From Candidatus Acidiferrales bacterium (GTDB lineage Bacteria; Bacteroidota; Ignavibacteria; Kryptoniales; JAKASW01), in contig DATJAY010000012.1 of the NCBI GenBank assembly GCA_035515795.1, positions 212,532 through 276,531 on the forward strand: DNA of 64,000 nucleotides, written 5' to 3'. The stretch's first letter is position 1. Each line of letters begins with the position of its first letter. Shown in pieces: positions 37,882-47,646 of the stretch. The notes beneath the pieces were generated by a model that saw nothing but the letters and a program-made list of their open reading frames with translations, had not been told where the DNA came from and made no database searches. The position numbers and the translations under genes were made by a program.

Positions 37882-39204
37882 TTGGATAGAGAAACAAAGT
37901 TCAGAACTTTTTTTAAACTTTCAAGCGTTGTCACCGACATTTTCCCAAATGCGGGCGGCCGGTTCCTCGATGCAGCATTCAAGACCCTTCTCGGAAACAG
38001 AGTCATTCTGAACCTTGCCGCTTGGTCAACAAAAAATGTCGTCAAAAAAAACAATGGATTTAATTCCTTTCTTTTTGTCGCCGATCTGAATATCGGCGAT
38101 GCCGTTATCGGGTCGAGCGCAGTTGCGGCTATGCGGGAGATTTTTCCGGAGGCAGAAATAGATTTTGTTATAAAAAAATCCACAATAGATTTTGTCCGAG
38201 GCAATCCGGACATTTCAAATCTTTATCCGATTTATGAAGGGGCACCTTTCCCGACTGAAGAGGACACGGCCAGCCTCACCAGACTCGCTCTCGGCAAGAA
38301 TTACGATTTGATAGTTAACTTCAGCCCCATGATTGACGAAAAGATTTTTGGCGGAAAGAATGTCGTCAATTATGCTATGATGGCTGCCCAGCTTGTTCGG
38401 AATGAAAGATTCCGCGAAAGTATTAATAACGTCTCATATCAGGCATATAATTTCATAAGAAACGCCTTCGGTGACTTTTTGCCTTTGACGAACGGGAGGG
38501 AGTTTGAAGGCGCCCGTATTTATCTTTCGGAGGATGCCATAGAAGAGGCTGAAGAATTTTTGCTTCTTCAAGACATTTCGGAAGATCGGCCGATTTTATT
38601 TTTCAACCCGGATGCGTCTGCGCGTTTTACAAGAATTCCGTTCGATACCCAGCGGAGTCTACTAAAAAAATTATCGATTCTCCAGTGTTCCATCTTACTC
38701 GGCAGCGGTCATGTTGAGAAGCATATTGAGCACGAGCTGATGTATTCGCTCCCGCCCGAAGTCCGACGGAACATTTTCATTGTCCCCTCATTCATGAGCA
38801 TCGATGTCTATGCTGCGCTCATGGATTATTCCGATATATTTGTTACAGGGGACACGGGTCCGCTCCATCTTGCGGCTGCGCGTAAATTTGCGCGAAGGTA
38901 CCGCAAACCCCTGAGAAACAAAACTGCAGTCTTCTCAATATTTGGCGGCACACCGCCGCGCATTTACGGCTACGATTCCAGGACGCCGGGGTTCTTTCCC
39001 GCGAACCAGGATGCTCCATCGAGAACTTTTGTTGCAGGGAGCCCGTGCAGAAATATTACCTGCATCAACAAATCCGCGAAGACATGCAGGGAGGTGCGGT
39101 GTTTTGATTACCTCAATACGGACGAGATTGTTTCCGAAGCCGCCCGCCATCTCCAATCGGTTGTACCCTCGCGCCGGGAGAAAGTCCTGGTCCACTCAAA
39201 GTAA
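37882..39204 (+). CDS. Glycosyltransferase family 9 (heptosyltransferase-like)
   Basis: 440 residues. GT9 features: FLFVADLNIGDAVIGSSAVAAM (N-terminal nucleotide-fold loop) and FVTGDTGPLHLAAA (C-terminal nucleotide-sugar site). GT9 enzymes add heptose or related sugars to the lipopolysaccharide core in the cytoplasm. Four cysteines in CRNITCINKSAKTCREVRC near the C-terminus could bind a metal and are seen in some members. TTG start with GGAGGAG at 37864-37870. Sugar specificity cannot be told. Confidence 0.8.
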   Translation: MDRETKFRTFFKLSSVVTDIFPNAGGRFLDAAFKTLLGNRVILNLAAWSTKNVVKKNNGFNSFLFVADLNIGDAVIGSSAVAAMREIFPEAEIDFVIKKSTIDFVRGNPDISNLYPIYEGAPFPTEEDTASLTRLALGKNYDLIVNFSPMIDEKIFGGKNVVNYAMMAAQLVRNERFRESINNVSYQAYNFIRNAFGDFLPLTNGREFEGARIYLSEDAIEEAEEFLLLQDISEDRPILFFNPDASARFTRIPFDTQRSLLKKLSILQCSILLGSGHVEKHIEHELMYSLPPEVRRNIFIVPSFMSIDVYAALMDYSDIFVTGDTGPLHLAAARKFARRYRKPLRNKTAVFSIFGGTPPRIYGYDSRTPGFFPANQDAPSRTFVAGSPCRNITCINKSAKTCREVRCFDYLNTDEIVSEAARHLQSVVPSRREKVLVHSK

Positions 39205-39362
39205 ACTCTCAAAGAAGTCGTTCGGATCCAACTCGAAGTCCGAAGATTACGGTTCAAACTTCTCGGGAATTGGCGAAGTTCTAAGGGCCGTGTTTTATTT
39301 CCACTTTCAATATTTGTTTTCGATACCGCAGATACTTTATCTTACCATCAGCCCGAACCTGA

Positions 39363-40010
39363 ATGAATACTTTCTTATTTCTATTTCTGACATATGTCTT
39401 GGGATTCTTGACTGCGATACCGATTGGTGCGACCCAGATAGAGATTGCGAAACGCGCACTCAACAATCATCTGCGTTCCGCATACATGGTGGCAACGGGT
39501 TCTGTGAGCTCGGATTTGATGTATGGCGCGATCGCCCTTTTTGGAGTTGCGCCGTTCTTGGAGAACAAGATTGTCGTGGCTATCTTCGGATTGGCCGCGA
39601 CAGTAATTCTTTGGCTCCTTGCTTTTTTTACATTTAGAGACAGCAGGAGCACGAACATGCTTGAATTGGCGCATGCAACCCTGAAGAGTAATCGGATAGC
39701 TTTCGTTACGGGATTTTCGCTGGCAGTGACGAATCCTATGATGATTGTATGGTGGCTCATCGGCGCAAAGATCATAAAGGATGTCGGACTGGTTTCCAGA
39801 TTCGATGTAGACGCGTCATTAATGTTTTTGATAGCAGGCGCATTTGGACTCGCCTCATATTTGTTCACGCTCACAAATATCCTTCATTGGGCGAAGAATT
39901 TTATTTCAAATGAGGTGATGAAGAAAGTCGATTACGCATTGGGGGTTGTGCTTGTCCTCTTATCGTTTTACTTCCTCGTGACCTCGCTTCATACCCTCCT
40001 GAATCGCTAG
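39363..40010 (+). CDS. LysE-family transporter
   Basis: 215 residues with five to six hydrophobic helices. The N-terminal GFLTAIPIGATQIEIAKRAL and the NPMMIVWWLIGA segment in the middle are typical of LysE/RhtB amino-acid exporters. Substrate unknown. It follows the GT9 gene by 158 bases and is probably separate. Confidence 0.8.
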   Translation: MNTFLFLFLTYVLGFLTAIPIGATQIEIAKRALNNHLRSAYMVATGSVSSDLMYGAIALFGVAPFLENKIVVAIFGLAATVILWLLAFFTFRDSRSTNMLELAHATLKSNRIAFVTGFSLAVTNPMMIVWWLIGAKIIKDVGLVSRFDVDASLMFLIAGAFGLASYLFTLTNILHWAKNFISNEVMKKVDYALGVVLVLLSFYFLVTSLHTLLNR

Positions 40011-40272
40011 ATTCGATTAGATTTCAAACGCCAATTCCCGGACGAGGGAAGAATTCCGATGGAATTTCTCCGGAAAAGATCCATTTTGAAACACATCTCT
40101 TTTTTGCACTTCGAGCTCCGGCCTACTGTACACAAGAGACTTTTATAATCGTACTTCCAGAAAGGATTCTTTGAAAAAAATTCAAGATTCCCATTTTTTA
40201 CCCCCAACTATTTAGAGCTATCTTTGGTCGAAACATATGAACGAACAAATACGAAGAAAATAAGAGGAGAAC

Positions 40273-40866
40273 TTGTCCGCCGAATCAGTGCGTGAGAAGG
40301 TGACTGATAGAGAGCTTGTCATCCTGGCCCAAAACGGAGATGTAGACGCTTTTGAGAAGCTCGTGGAGAGATATGATAGGCGCATATTGTCGCTCGCGTT
40401 TTCGTTCACCCGGAACTCAGATGACGCCAAAGATATTTATCAAGAGACGCTGATCCGTGCGTACAATTCGATAAGGAAATTTCAAATGAAGAGCGAGTTT
40501 TCGACATGGCTTTATAGAATTGCCAGCAACGTTTGCATAAGCTTCAGGTACGGTCAGAAAAAAAGAATGGATATGTTCAAACAGAACTCTTATGACAGTA
40601 GAGATGGAACAGACGATGTTCTGATCCAGGCAAATTCCAATTCCGTCGAAGGAGAGTTTATGAGGTCCGAACTTGCCAAGCAAATCGAGAAAGCTCTCGA
40701 TAAACTTTCCCCGACACAGAGATTTATTTTTACAATGAAACACTACGAGGGTTACTTACTGAGGGAGATCGCATCCCTTGCGCACTGCAGCGAAGGAAAT
40801 GTAAAAAGACATTTATATGAAGCGGTCCGACGCCTGCAGAAAGAACTCATAGGAGCCCTCGAGTAG
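40273..40866 (+). CDS. ECF-type RNA polymerase sigma factor
   Basis: 197 residues with region 2 (FEKLVERYDRRILSLAFSF, DDAKDIYQETLIRAYNS, FSTWLYRIASNVC) and region 4 (LSPTQRFIFTMKHYEGYLLREIA, then CSEGNVKRHLYEAVRRLQ). Sigma-70 regions 1 and 3 are absent, as in extracytoplasmic-function factors. TTG start behind AGGAGA (40264-40269). An anti-sigma gene starts 12 bases downstream, so the pair controls an envelope-linked regulon, probably including its own operon. Confidence 0.93.
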   Translation: MSAESVREKVTDRELVILAQNGDVDAFEKLVERYDRRILSLAFSFTRNSDDAKDIYQETLIRAYNSIRKFQMKSEFSTWLYRIASNVCISFRYGQKKRMDMFKQNSYDSRDGTDDVLIQANSNSVEGEFMRSELAKQIEKALDKLSPTQRFIFTMKHYEGYLLREIASLAHCSEGNVKRHLYEAVRRLQKELIGALE

Positions 40867-40878
40867 GAGAATGAAGCA

Positions 40879-41847
40879 ATGAGACATAAGAAATATGAAA
40901 GTCTTATCGTCATGGATTTTTATAAAGAGATTTTGCCGGAAGAAAAGGCAAAGCTGGAAAGACATATGTCGTTGTGCGTGAAGTGCGGCGAGTTCAGGAA
41001 GAATCTTACGGACACCGTACCTCAGCGAAGGCAGACTGATGATGCGTTCCTCGACAGAACTCTTCCTGATGCGAGGAGTGAATTTCGTCGTGCTCTTCAT
41101 GAAGACAAAAAATTAACAGTACACAGGTATCGGTTTCTTTCATACGAAAAGAGTTCCATGCCGGTTCCATTATATGCCGTGGTTGTGGTTGCTTTCGTGA
41201 TGCTGGCAATTGGCACAGCGGCAAGTTTTCTATTTCTTAATCGCTCAGGGAAAAATGCGGTGTCAGTAATTTCCGAGCTTACGTCGGATAATAGAAACAA
41301 TGTTACGATAGACAATATCAATTTTCTCCCTACCGATCAGAGATCCGGCGAGGTGCAATTCTCTTTTGACTTTGTCAAGCGTTATGAGATGAAAGGCTCG
41401 CTGGATGACCAGGGCATCCAGAAGGTACTTTCGTACGCGCTTATTAATTCGGATAATGCCGGCGTGAGAATAAAGACGGCAGGGATGCTTAATGTTGCGG
41501 CATCGGGCGGGACTGACAAGGAAATTGAAAACGCTCTTCTGAAGGCAACGAGGACCGACGAGAATACCGGGGTGCGCAGGGAAGCACTTCTTTCGCTGGA
41601 GCAATTGCCGTTCGATAATGAAATAAAGGATGTCCTTCTTTCCGTTCTTCAAAATGACAAGAACCCCGGCATGCGTGTCCTGGCGATCAACTATTTGTCT
41701 GAGAAGGAAATTTCTACGGCTGCGACGAAGATTAACGAGATCGATCCGAAAATCCTTAATGTGCTGAAGGAAAAATCTTTATCAGACCAAAATCAATATG
41801 TAAGAGTAAAAGCAGCAGGTATGCTGAAGGAATTTAGGGAACTTTAA
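40879..41847 (+). CDS. Membrane anti-sigma factor with zinc finger and HEAT-like repeats
   Basis: 322 residues. The N-terminal ZAS domain has His29-x3-Cys33-x2-Cys36 (HMSLCVKC), which binds zinc in ECF anti-sigma factors. A transmembrane helix follows (about 103-123, VVVVAFVMLAIGTAASFLFL). The periplasmic part contains three HEAT-like helical repeats (NAGVRIKTAGML, NTGVRREALLSL, NPGMRVLAINYL, NQYVRVKAAGML), an uncommon addition that may sense a protein ligand. Probable partner of the sigma factor upstream. Confidence 0.88.
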   Translation: MRHKKYESLIVMDFYKEILPEEKAKLERHMSLCVKCGEFRKNLTDTVPQRRQTDDAFLDRTLPDARSEFRRALHEDKKLTVHRYRFLSYEKSSMPVPLYAVVVVAFVMLAIGTAASFLFLNRSGKNAVSVISELTSDNRNNVTIDNINFLPTDQRSGEVQFSFDFVKRYEMKGSLDDQGIQKVLSYALINSDNAGVRIKTAGMLNVAASGGTDKEIENALLKATRTDENTGVRREALLSLEQLPFDNEIKDVLLSVLQNDKNPGMRVLAINYLSEKEISTAATKINEIDPKILNVLKEKSLSDQNQYVRVKAAGMLKEFREL

Positions 41848-41848
41848 A

Positions 41849-42976
41849 ATGAAAAAGATTATTTGCAGTTCTATTTTTGCGGTTCTTGTTTTTGCAGGAG
41901 TCGTCGCAGGAAAAGAGCCGTCCGATTTACAGAAGAACTTTTCCGTCTCGGAAGGTGGAAAATTGGTAGTTTCAATTAATGGTGGTGACATTCAGGTCAA
42001 AGTGTGGGACAAGTTACAAGTTCAGATGACGGCGCAGGACATCGGCGATGACGCTGATCTCATCGAGACCAGTCAGGATGGCAACACCATCAATGTCCGA
42101 ACGCGCGGAGGGTGGTGGAGCGGCAGTCGTGATTTGAGATTTATCTTTTATGTGCCAACAAATTTCAATCTGAATCTTTCCACATCCGGCGGAGACTTGG
42201 AACTCGGCGGAGAGCTTACCGGAGATGTCGAATTATCAACTTCAGGAGGAGACGTCACAATCGAAGACGTGAACGGCACGGTCGCGGGAAAAACGTCAGG
42301 TGGCGACATGGTCGCTCACAATTTGGAGAAAGATGCCACGCTTTCCACTTCCGGCGGAGACATCCGTGTGGACCATGCGGGAAATAATCTTGACATTTCC
42401 ACTTCCGGCGGCGACATAACAATTGGAACGGTGGCGAAGAATCTTGACGCTTCTACTGCGGGAGGAGATATCGATATATCGAAGGTCGGTGGCGAGCTCC
42501 ATGCCTCCACCTCGAGTGGTAATTTGACGATCGGAAAGGTAGGCGGAAGCGTCAGCGTTTCAACTTCCGGCGGGGATATCTCGCTGACTTCTGGAAACGG
42601 CCGCATCACGGCGAACACTTCCGGTGGAGACATCGAGATCAAAACGGCAACGGGGTCGGTTGATATATCGTCGTCCGGGGGAACAATTACGGTTGGTCTT
42701 GTCCCTAAAGGCGATGAAGAGAGCAAAGTGGAATCGAGTTGCGGCGACGTGTATTTGTACATTCCTTCTGATGTGAAAGCAAATATCAAAGCAGAAGTAT
42801 TCGGAGGGGAAGACAGTGAAATATTTAATGGATTGACCGGCGCCTCCTTCAAGATGTCAACCGGTTACGGCAAAAAAGAGGCGGACTTCGTCATCAACGG
42901 CGGCGGCCAGCCAATATACCTGCGCACTTCGAGTGGAAACATTTACGTCAAAGATTTGAATTCATTCTCTAAATAA
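41849..42976 (+). CDS. Secreted DUF4097-type protein with STSGGD repeats
   Basis: 375 residues with a signal peptide (MKKIICSSIFAVLVFAGVVAG). The middle (about 105-275) is made of roughly ten 18-20-residue repeats around the core S-T-S-G-G-D, matching the DUF4097 beta-helix or beta-solenoid pattern. The repeats are unusually regular and are also visible as near-repeats in the DNA. It follows the anti-sigma stop after 1 base and is surely in the same operon. Probably a cell-surface or periplasmic protein; function unknown. Confidence 0.85.
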   Translation: MKKIICSSIFAVLVFAGVVAGKEPSDLQKNFSVSEGGKLVVSINGGDIQVKVWDKLQVQMTAQDIGDDADLIETSQDGNTINVRTRGGWWSGSRDLRFIFYVPTNFNLNLSTSGGDLELGGELTGDVELSTSGGDVTIEDVNGTVAGKTSGGDMVAHNLEKDATLSTSGGDIRVDHAGNNLDISTSGGDITIGTVAKNLDASTAGGDIDISKVGGELHASTSSGNLTIGKVGGSVSVSTSGGDISLTSGNGRITANTSGGDIEIKTATGSVDISSSGGTITVGLVPKGDEESKVESSCGDVYLYIPSDVKANIKAEVFGGEDSEIFNGLTGASFKMSTGYGKKEADFVINGGGQPIYLRTSSGNIYVKDLNSFSK

Positions 42977-42999
42977 CCAAAACAAGGAGGAGCAGCCAT

Positions 43000-43797
43000 A
43001 TGAAAGCCACAAAATTTCTCACCGTAGTTTTTATTTGTCTCGCAGCACGTTCAAGCCAGGCGATGGTCCGCGGAAGTGAGGTCGTCGAGGAGTTCCATCA
43101 ATCATACGCGCTCTCAGATGGCGGCTCAGTACGGCTGAACAATATTAACGGCGGGGTGGAAATAAAAGTCTGGGATAAGCGTGAAGTCGAAGTCGATGCC
43201 GAAAAGCGTGCAGACGACAAAGACATGATGGAACAGTTGCAGATCGTTGTCAATGCTTCTCAAGACCTTGTAGACATAGACACCAAATACCCTGACGATA
43301 ACAATACTCACAATGACCATGGACCGTGGGTGGAGTATACGATCACCGTACCGAGGGATGCCAACCTCGACAGAATAAAGATCATCAATGGCGACATAGA
43401 GATCTCAGGAGTCGGTGGAAAGATGAACGCGTCAACGATAAACGGAATTGTCCGAGCGTCGGATGTCAAGAATGATTGCATACTGGAAACAGTCAATGGA
43501 ACAATTGATGCTGATTTTGCCTCATTGAAGTCCCGATGCGATCTGAGAATAAAATCTGTGAATGGGTCGATCGCAGTTAATTTACCTGCAGATCTGAACG
43601 CGAGAATAAAAGCAAAGACGGTCAGCGGGCATATTTCAAATGATTTTGGCATTGTCTTATCACGCGATAGTGATGATCATTCCTTCGTTAAGATCGGGGA
43701 TTCGATTGATGGGAAGATAGGTAATGGTGATGGATATGTTAATGCTGAGACTGTAAACGGAAGCATAAAGATTTTGAAATCAGGGGAAGGCAAGTGA
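43000..43797 (+). CDS. Secreted DUF4097-type protein
   Basis: 265 residues with a signal peptide and a shorter DUF4097-like region: LNNINGGVEIKVWDKREVEV, IKIINGDIEISGVGGKMNASTINGIV, LETVNGTIDADF. The core repeat here is (V/I)NG(T/S)I, unlike the STSGGD core of the upstream paralogue. AGGAGGAG (42986-42993) precedes the ATG. Overlaps the next gene by 4 bases. Role unknown. Confidence 0.82.
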   Translation: MKATKFLTVVFICLAARSSQAMVRGSEVVEEFHQSYALSDGGSVRLNNINGGVEIKVWDKREVEVDAEKRADDKDMMEQLQIVVNASQDLVDIDTKYPDDNNTHNDHGPWVEYTITVPRDANLDRIKIINGDIEISGVGGKMNASTINGIVRASDVKNDCILETVNGTIDADFASLKSRCDLRIKSVNGSIAVNLPADLNARIKAKTVSGHISNDFGIVLSRDSDDHSFVKIGDSIDGKIGNGDGYVNAETVNGSIKILKSGEGK

Positions 43798-46442
43798 AGC
43801 ATCTGCTTCTTTTGCTAACCGCAGCAAATGTCCATATCCTGTTTATCAATTCGAATCTACTTGCAGATCGGAGAGACTCGACGTCTGTTGAAGCTGTTCG
43901 GTGCGATTCGGAAATAAAAATAGATGGCATCCTTTCGGAACAGGTTTGGCATCGCGATGGGTTTGCACGATTTAAGGAGCGGGATCCGAACGAAGGGACA
44001 AAACCGAGCAAGCGAACTGAAGTCTGGATAGCGTACGACGACGAAGCAATTTACGTCGCTGCGAGAATGTATGATACCGCTCCCGATTCTATTGTCGCGC
44101 GCCTGGCACGAAGAGACACTAAGGTTTCTTCTGATTATTTCGTATTCTACGTAGATTCGTATCATGATCATCGGTCAGGGTTTTATTTTGCAATCAACGC
44201 TGCCGGCACAATTGGCGACGGCGTGCTTTACAATGATGATTGGAGCGACGGAACGTGGGACGGAGTCTGGGAGGGAAAAGCTCACGTCGATTCTCTCGGA
44301 TGGACTGCCGAGATGAGAATCCCGTTCTCTCAATTGAGATTCGAACATGACACTTCTTACATCTGGGGGGTTGACTTTGAGAGGTTCATCGGACGGAATA
44401 ATGAAGATGACTATGCGGTCTACACCCCGAAAAACTCCAGCGGATTTGCCTCTCGATTTATTGATTTAATCGGGATACGGGATATCAACGCACATCGTCC
44501 GGTAGAGTTGCTTCCGTATTTTATTACTAAGGCCGAGTATTTGAATGTTGGATCCAGCGATCCGTTCAACGACGGTTCGCGATATACTCCCGGTATCGGC
44601 GGAGATTTCAAAATCGGCATAGGAAATAATCTAACGCTTGATGGAACAATAAATCCGGATTTTGGCCAGGTCGAAGTCGATCCGGCGGTTGTGAACCTGA
44701 GCGATATCCAGACTTACTACGATGAGAAAAGACCATTCTTCATCGAGGGGGCGGATATTTTCAATAACTTCGGTCAAGGAGGGGCAAATAATTTTTGGGG
44801 CTTTAATTTTAGCAATCCTCAATTTTTCTACAGCCGGAGGATTGGGCGACCGCCGGAAGGAAGCGTTCCGTCAGCTGACTTTGTTGATGAGCCCGCCGGT
44901 ACCCCGATAATCGGCGCGGCCAAACTTACGGGGCGGATCGGTGACGGATGGACCGTCGGAATGGTAGACGCCGTGACGGCGTCTCAAAACGCGCGTGTAG
45001 ATTCGTCCGGTAATATTTTTTCCGTCCCCGTAGAGCCTCTGACTTACTATGGAGTAGCGAGGATTCGCAAGGAAATGAATGCAGGCAACCAGGGCATTGG
45101 ATTCATTTCTACGCTGTCCGAACGTAGCTTCAGGGACAGCACTTTGAGAGATCAACTAAATGGCAGCGAGGCGGTATTCGCTGCGGATGGCTGGACATTT
45201 TTGGATCGTGATAAGGAATGGGTTTTGACCGGATGGACAGGAATGAGCGAGGTTAAGGGTGACAGGAACAGAATGATTTCATTGCAGGAGAGTGAGCCTC
45301 ATTACTTGCAGCGGCCGGATGCGGGCTATCTTCATTTTGACAGCAACGCAACTTCATTGACAGGCTACGCGGGAAGAGTCTGGCTAAACAAGCAGAAGGG
45401 AAATGTTTACGTAAACGCAGCTCTCGGATTTATCGATCCGAGGTTCGATGTCAATGACCTCGGTTTCATGTGGCGCGGAGACGTAGTGAACGGCCACACG
45501 GTGGTCGGCTATCAATGGACCGAGCCTGGAACGTTCGCTCGTTATGCGGGCCTCTACTTTGCGTTGTTCAGGAGCTATGATTTCGGAGGAAAAGTCACTT
45601 GGAGCGGCTATTTCACACAAGGCAACATTACATTCTTGAACTACTATTCGGTCTTCGGCTTCTTTGCTTATAATCCACAGAGCATGAGTGATTATTCGAC
45701 TCGCGGTGGCCCCAGAGTGTTGAACCTGCCCGGCTGGGAAACTGATATCCAACTAAGCTCTGATGATAGAAAAATTTGGATTGTGAACGCAGAAGTACAT
45801 CCGTTAAACTACCGGACCGGTGACCATGATGTCACATATAGCACTACCGTTCAATGGAGACCGCAGCCCGACGTTTCATTCAGCCTTGGACCGTCATTTG
45901 AGCAATCGAATTGGGATGCGCAGTGGGTTGGGAACTTCGTCGATCAGTCTGCGGTGAGTACTTATGGGACCCGATATGTTTTCGCAACATTGAAACAAAA
46001 AACGCTGTCGGCAACCATCCGACTCGACTGGACATTCACGCCCCAGCTAAGTCTCCAGCTCTATGCGCAACCGCTTATATCGGCCGGAGATTACCATAAC
46101 TATAAGGAACTTGCGAGACCGGGTTCTTATGATTTCAATTTTTACGGGAGAGACGGAAGCACGATTGCTGAGGTCGCTGGTACATATCAGGTTGACCCCG
46201 GTGGACAAGGCAACTCATTTACCTTTTCCGACCCGAATTTTAACTACAAGTCTTTGCGCGGCGATGCCATATTGAGATGGGAATACACGCCAGGTTCGAC
46301 GCTGTATCTTGTCTGGACACAAAATAGAACCGACTCTCAGTTGCCGGGTTTCATGGAAATAGACCGCGACCTGAGACGCCTCATGTCTGCACGTCCCGAT
46401 AACATTTTCCTTCTAAAGTTTACGTACTGGTTCAATATGTAG
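43794..46442 (+). CDS. DUF5916 protein with CBM9-like N-terminal domain
   Basis: 882 residues, exported. The N-terminal domain (about 35-215) has the pattern IDGILSEQVWHRDGFARFKERDPNEG and WIAYDDEAIYVAARMYD, typical of the CBM9-like part of DUF5916 proteins. The rest (220-882) is predicted outer-membrane beta-barrel with DGTINPDFGQVEVDPAVVNLSD, KRPFFIEGADIFN, and many aromatic strands ending in YWFNM. Substrate or partner is unknown; CBM9 suggests glycan binding. Last gene of the ECF operon, with ATGA overlap. Confidence 0.88.
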   Translation: MKHLLLLLTAANVHILFINSNLLADRRDSTSVEAVRCDSEIKIDGILSEQVWHRDGFARFKERDPNEGTKPSKRTEVWIAYDDEAIYVAARMYDTAPDSIVARLARRDTKVSSDYFVFYVDSYHDHRSGFYFAINAAGTIGDGVLYNDDWSDGTWDGVWEGKAHVDSLGWTAEMRIPFSQLRFEHDTSYIWGVDFERFIGRNNEDDYAVYTPKNSSGFASRFIDLIGIRDINAHRPVELLPYFITKAEYLNVGSSDPFNDGSRYTPGIGGDFKIGIGNNLTLDGTINPDFGQVEVDPAVVNLSDIQTYYDEKRPFFIEGADIFNNFGQGGANNFWGFNFSNPQFFYSRRIGRPPEGSVPSADFVDEPAGTPIIGAAKLTGRIGDGWTVGMVDAVTASQNARVDSSGNIFSVPVEPLTYYGVARIRKEMNAGNQGIGFISTLSERSFRDSTLRDQLNGSEAVFAADGWTFLDRDKEWVLTGWTGMSEVKGDRNRMISLQESEPHYLQRPDAGYLHFDSNATSLTGYAGRVWLNKQKGNVYVNAALGFIDPRFDVNDLGFMWRGDVVNGHTVVGYQWTEPGTFARYAGLYFALFRSYDFGGKVTWSGYFTQGNITFLNYYSVFGFFAYNPQSMSDYSTRGGPRVLNLPGWETDIQLSSDDRKIWIVNAEVHPLNYRTGDHDVTYSTTVQWRPQPDVSFSLGPSFEQSNWDAQWVGNFVDQSAVSTYGTRYVFATLKQKTLSATIRLDWTFTPQLSLQLYAQPLISAGDYHNYKELARPGSYDFNFYGRDGSTIAEVAGTYQVDPGGQGNSFTFSDPNFNYKSLRGDAILRWEYTPGSTLYLVWTQNRTDSQLPGFMEIDRDLRRLMSARPDNIFLLKFTYWFNM

Positions 46443-46463
46443 TTCGTCCTCGTTAAACTCGAC

Positions 46464-46862
46464 CTACTTTTTCGCCCCGAAATATTCCTTCATAGGTTTG
46501 AAATAGAATTTCTTCCATCCATCTTTGTACGAATCGGCTTGACCGTCGGGAATGTTGCTGTGTGTGAGTGTAAGTTTTGTACCACCATCTACACGCTCCA
46601 GGGTTACCTCTAATCTGGAGTCTTCACCGTCGGCAGGGAATTCCGTCGTCCGCCAGGCTTGAACAATTTTTTTGTTCGGCTGAAGTTCTAAGTTTGTCCC
46701 TTTTATGTAATCACCGAAAGCGGTGAAACGACCGCCGACTTTTGGATCCACCCGCGCTCTTTCGCCTGTAAACGCCGCGTGTTCTTTGCCGCTCAGCCAT
46801 GCGCTGTAAATTCTCTTTGCGGTGGCGGGTAAAGTTGTCGAAATCTTAAATGACTGCGCCAT
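46464..46862 (-). CDS. SRPBCC/AHSA1-family protein
   Basis: 132 residues with the START/Bet v1-like fold of AHSA1 proteins: KISTTLPATAKRIYSAWLSGKEHAAFTGERARVDPKVGGRFTAFGDYI in the N-terminal half, VQAWRTTEFPADGEDSRLEVTLE then LTLTHSNIPDGQADSYKDGW. Such proteins bind hydrophobic ligands; no specific role is known here. AGGAGGAG lies upstream of the ATG on the minus strand. Converges on the DUF5916 gene with a 21-base gap. Confidence 0.85.
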   Translation of the reverse strand: MAQSFKISTTLPATAKRIYSAWLSGKEHAAFTGERARVDPKVGGRFTAFGDYIKGTNLELQPNKKIVQAWRTTEFPADGEDSRLEVTLERVDGGTKLTLTHSNIPDGQADSYKDGWKKFYFKPMKEYFGAKK

Positions 46863-47018
46863 TCTATCTTCTCCTCCTGTGTGTTTTGCTTTCCAAGAAA
46901 ATAAAATAAAAGTCGCCCTGTTGCAATTGGATACTCGACAGTTATCAGGTTTGTTTTTCGAATGATTGAAGATATATTCATTGGGTATTGGCTAATGTGA
47001 GATATTACGAGGTTAATC

Positions 47019-47312
47019 ATGAGGATCGCCGACAAATCGATGAAAGATCTTCTACAAATTCCGGGAGTTGGAAAATCGATCGCACAGGATTTTCTTTCAA
47101 TCGGGATCAAATCGATGCAAGACTTGAAGGGGAAAAATCCTGAAACACTCTATAGATTGGTCAATGAAAAAAAGGGGATTGTGCAGGATCGTTGTCTCCT
47201 TTACGTTTTCAGGTGTGCTGTTTATTATGCTTCAACCGCAAAATCCATCCAGCACCCGGATCGGCTGAAGTGGTGGAATTGGACAGATGCGAAAACGTCC
47301 CGTGAGAATTGA
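47019..47312 (+). CDS. Helix-hairpin-helix (Cdd1-like) protein
   Basis: 97 residues. N-terminal HhH motif LLQIPGVGKSIAQDFLSIGI, then KGKNPETLYRLVNEKKG and DRCLLYVFRCAVYYAS, matching the small pathogenicity-locus Cdd1 family, likely a DNA- or RNA-binding protein. The tail ends in RLKWWNWTD, common in that family. No operon partner. Function unknown. Confidence 0.8.
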   Translation: MRIADKSMKDLLQIPGVGKSIAQDFLSIGIKSMQDLKGKNPETLYRLVNEKKGIVQDRCLLYVFRCAVYYASTAKSIQHPDRLKWWNWTDAKTSREN

Positions 47313-47458
47313 AATGCGCATGTAGCCGGGTGTTGTGTCGGGAACCTCCTTCTATCTTTGATTTTTCCTTCCCGATGGCTATATTTTATGCCACGACGCT
47401 TTAAAGAGCTTGTGCTTGGCAAATCCCAAGCGTCGCAATCTTTGTTGGATTGAAGAAT

Positions 47459-47530
47459 TGGGGCGTAGCCAAGTGGTAAGGCATCCCGATTCGACTGTGT
47501 GGAATCGGGACACTCGTAGGTTCGGACGCC
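47459..47530 (+). pseudogene. tRNA-like degenerate copy (upstream)
   Basis: The first 25 bases (47459-47483) are identical to the start of the intact tRNA-Gln at 47570, including the acceptor 5' strand and D arm. The anticodon arm is replaced by a 9-bp hairpin TCCCGATTC/GAATCGGGA with a 9-base loop (47484-47510). CACTCGTAGGTTCG (47511-47524) again matches the tRNA, but the 3' T-stem and acceptor strand are lost. It cannot form a cloverleaf. Confidence 0.7.
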
Positions 47531-47569
47531 AATAATGATACGCCTCAGGTTATTTAAGAGTCCCCAGAT

Positions 47570-47641
<72 letters not shown>

Positions 47642-47646
47642 CAAAG

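Noticed and set aside
41849-42976. Regular DNA near-repeats of the STSGGD region as a CRISPR or satellite
   Set aside because: Period follows the protein repeat, spacers are not unique, and the frame stays open throughout, so it is a coding repeat.
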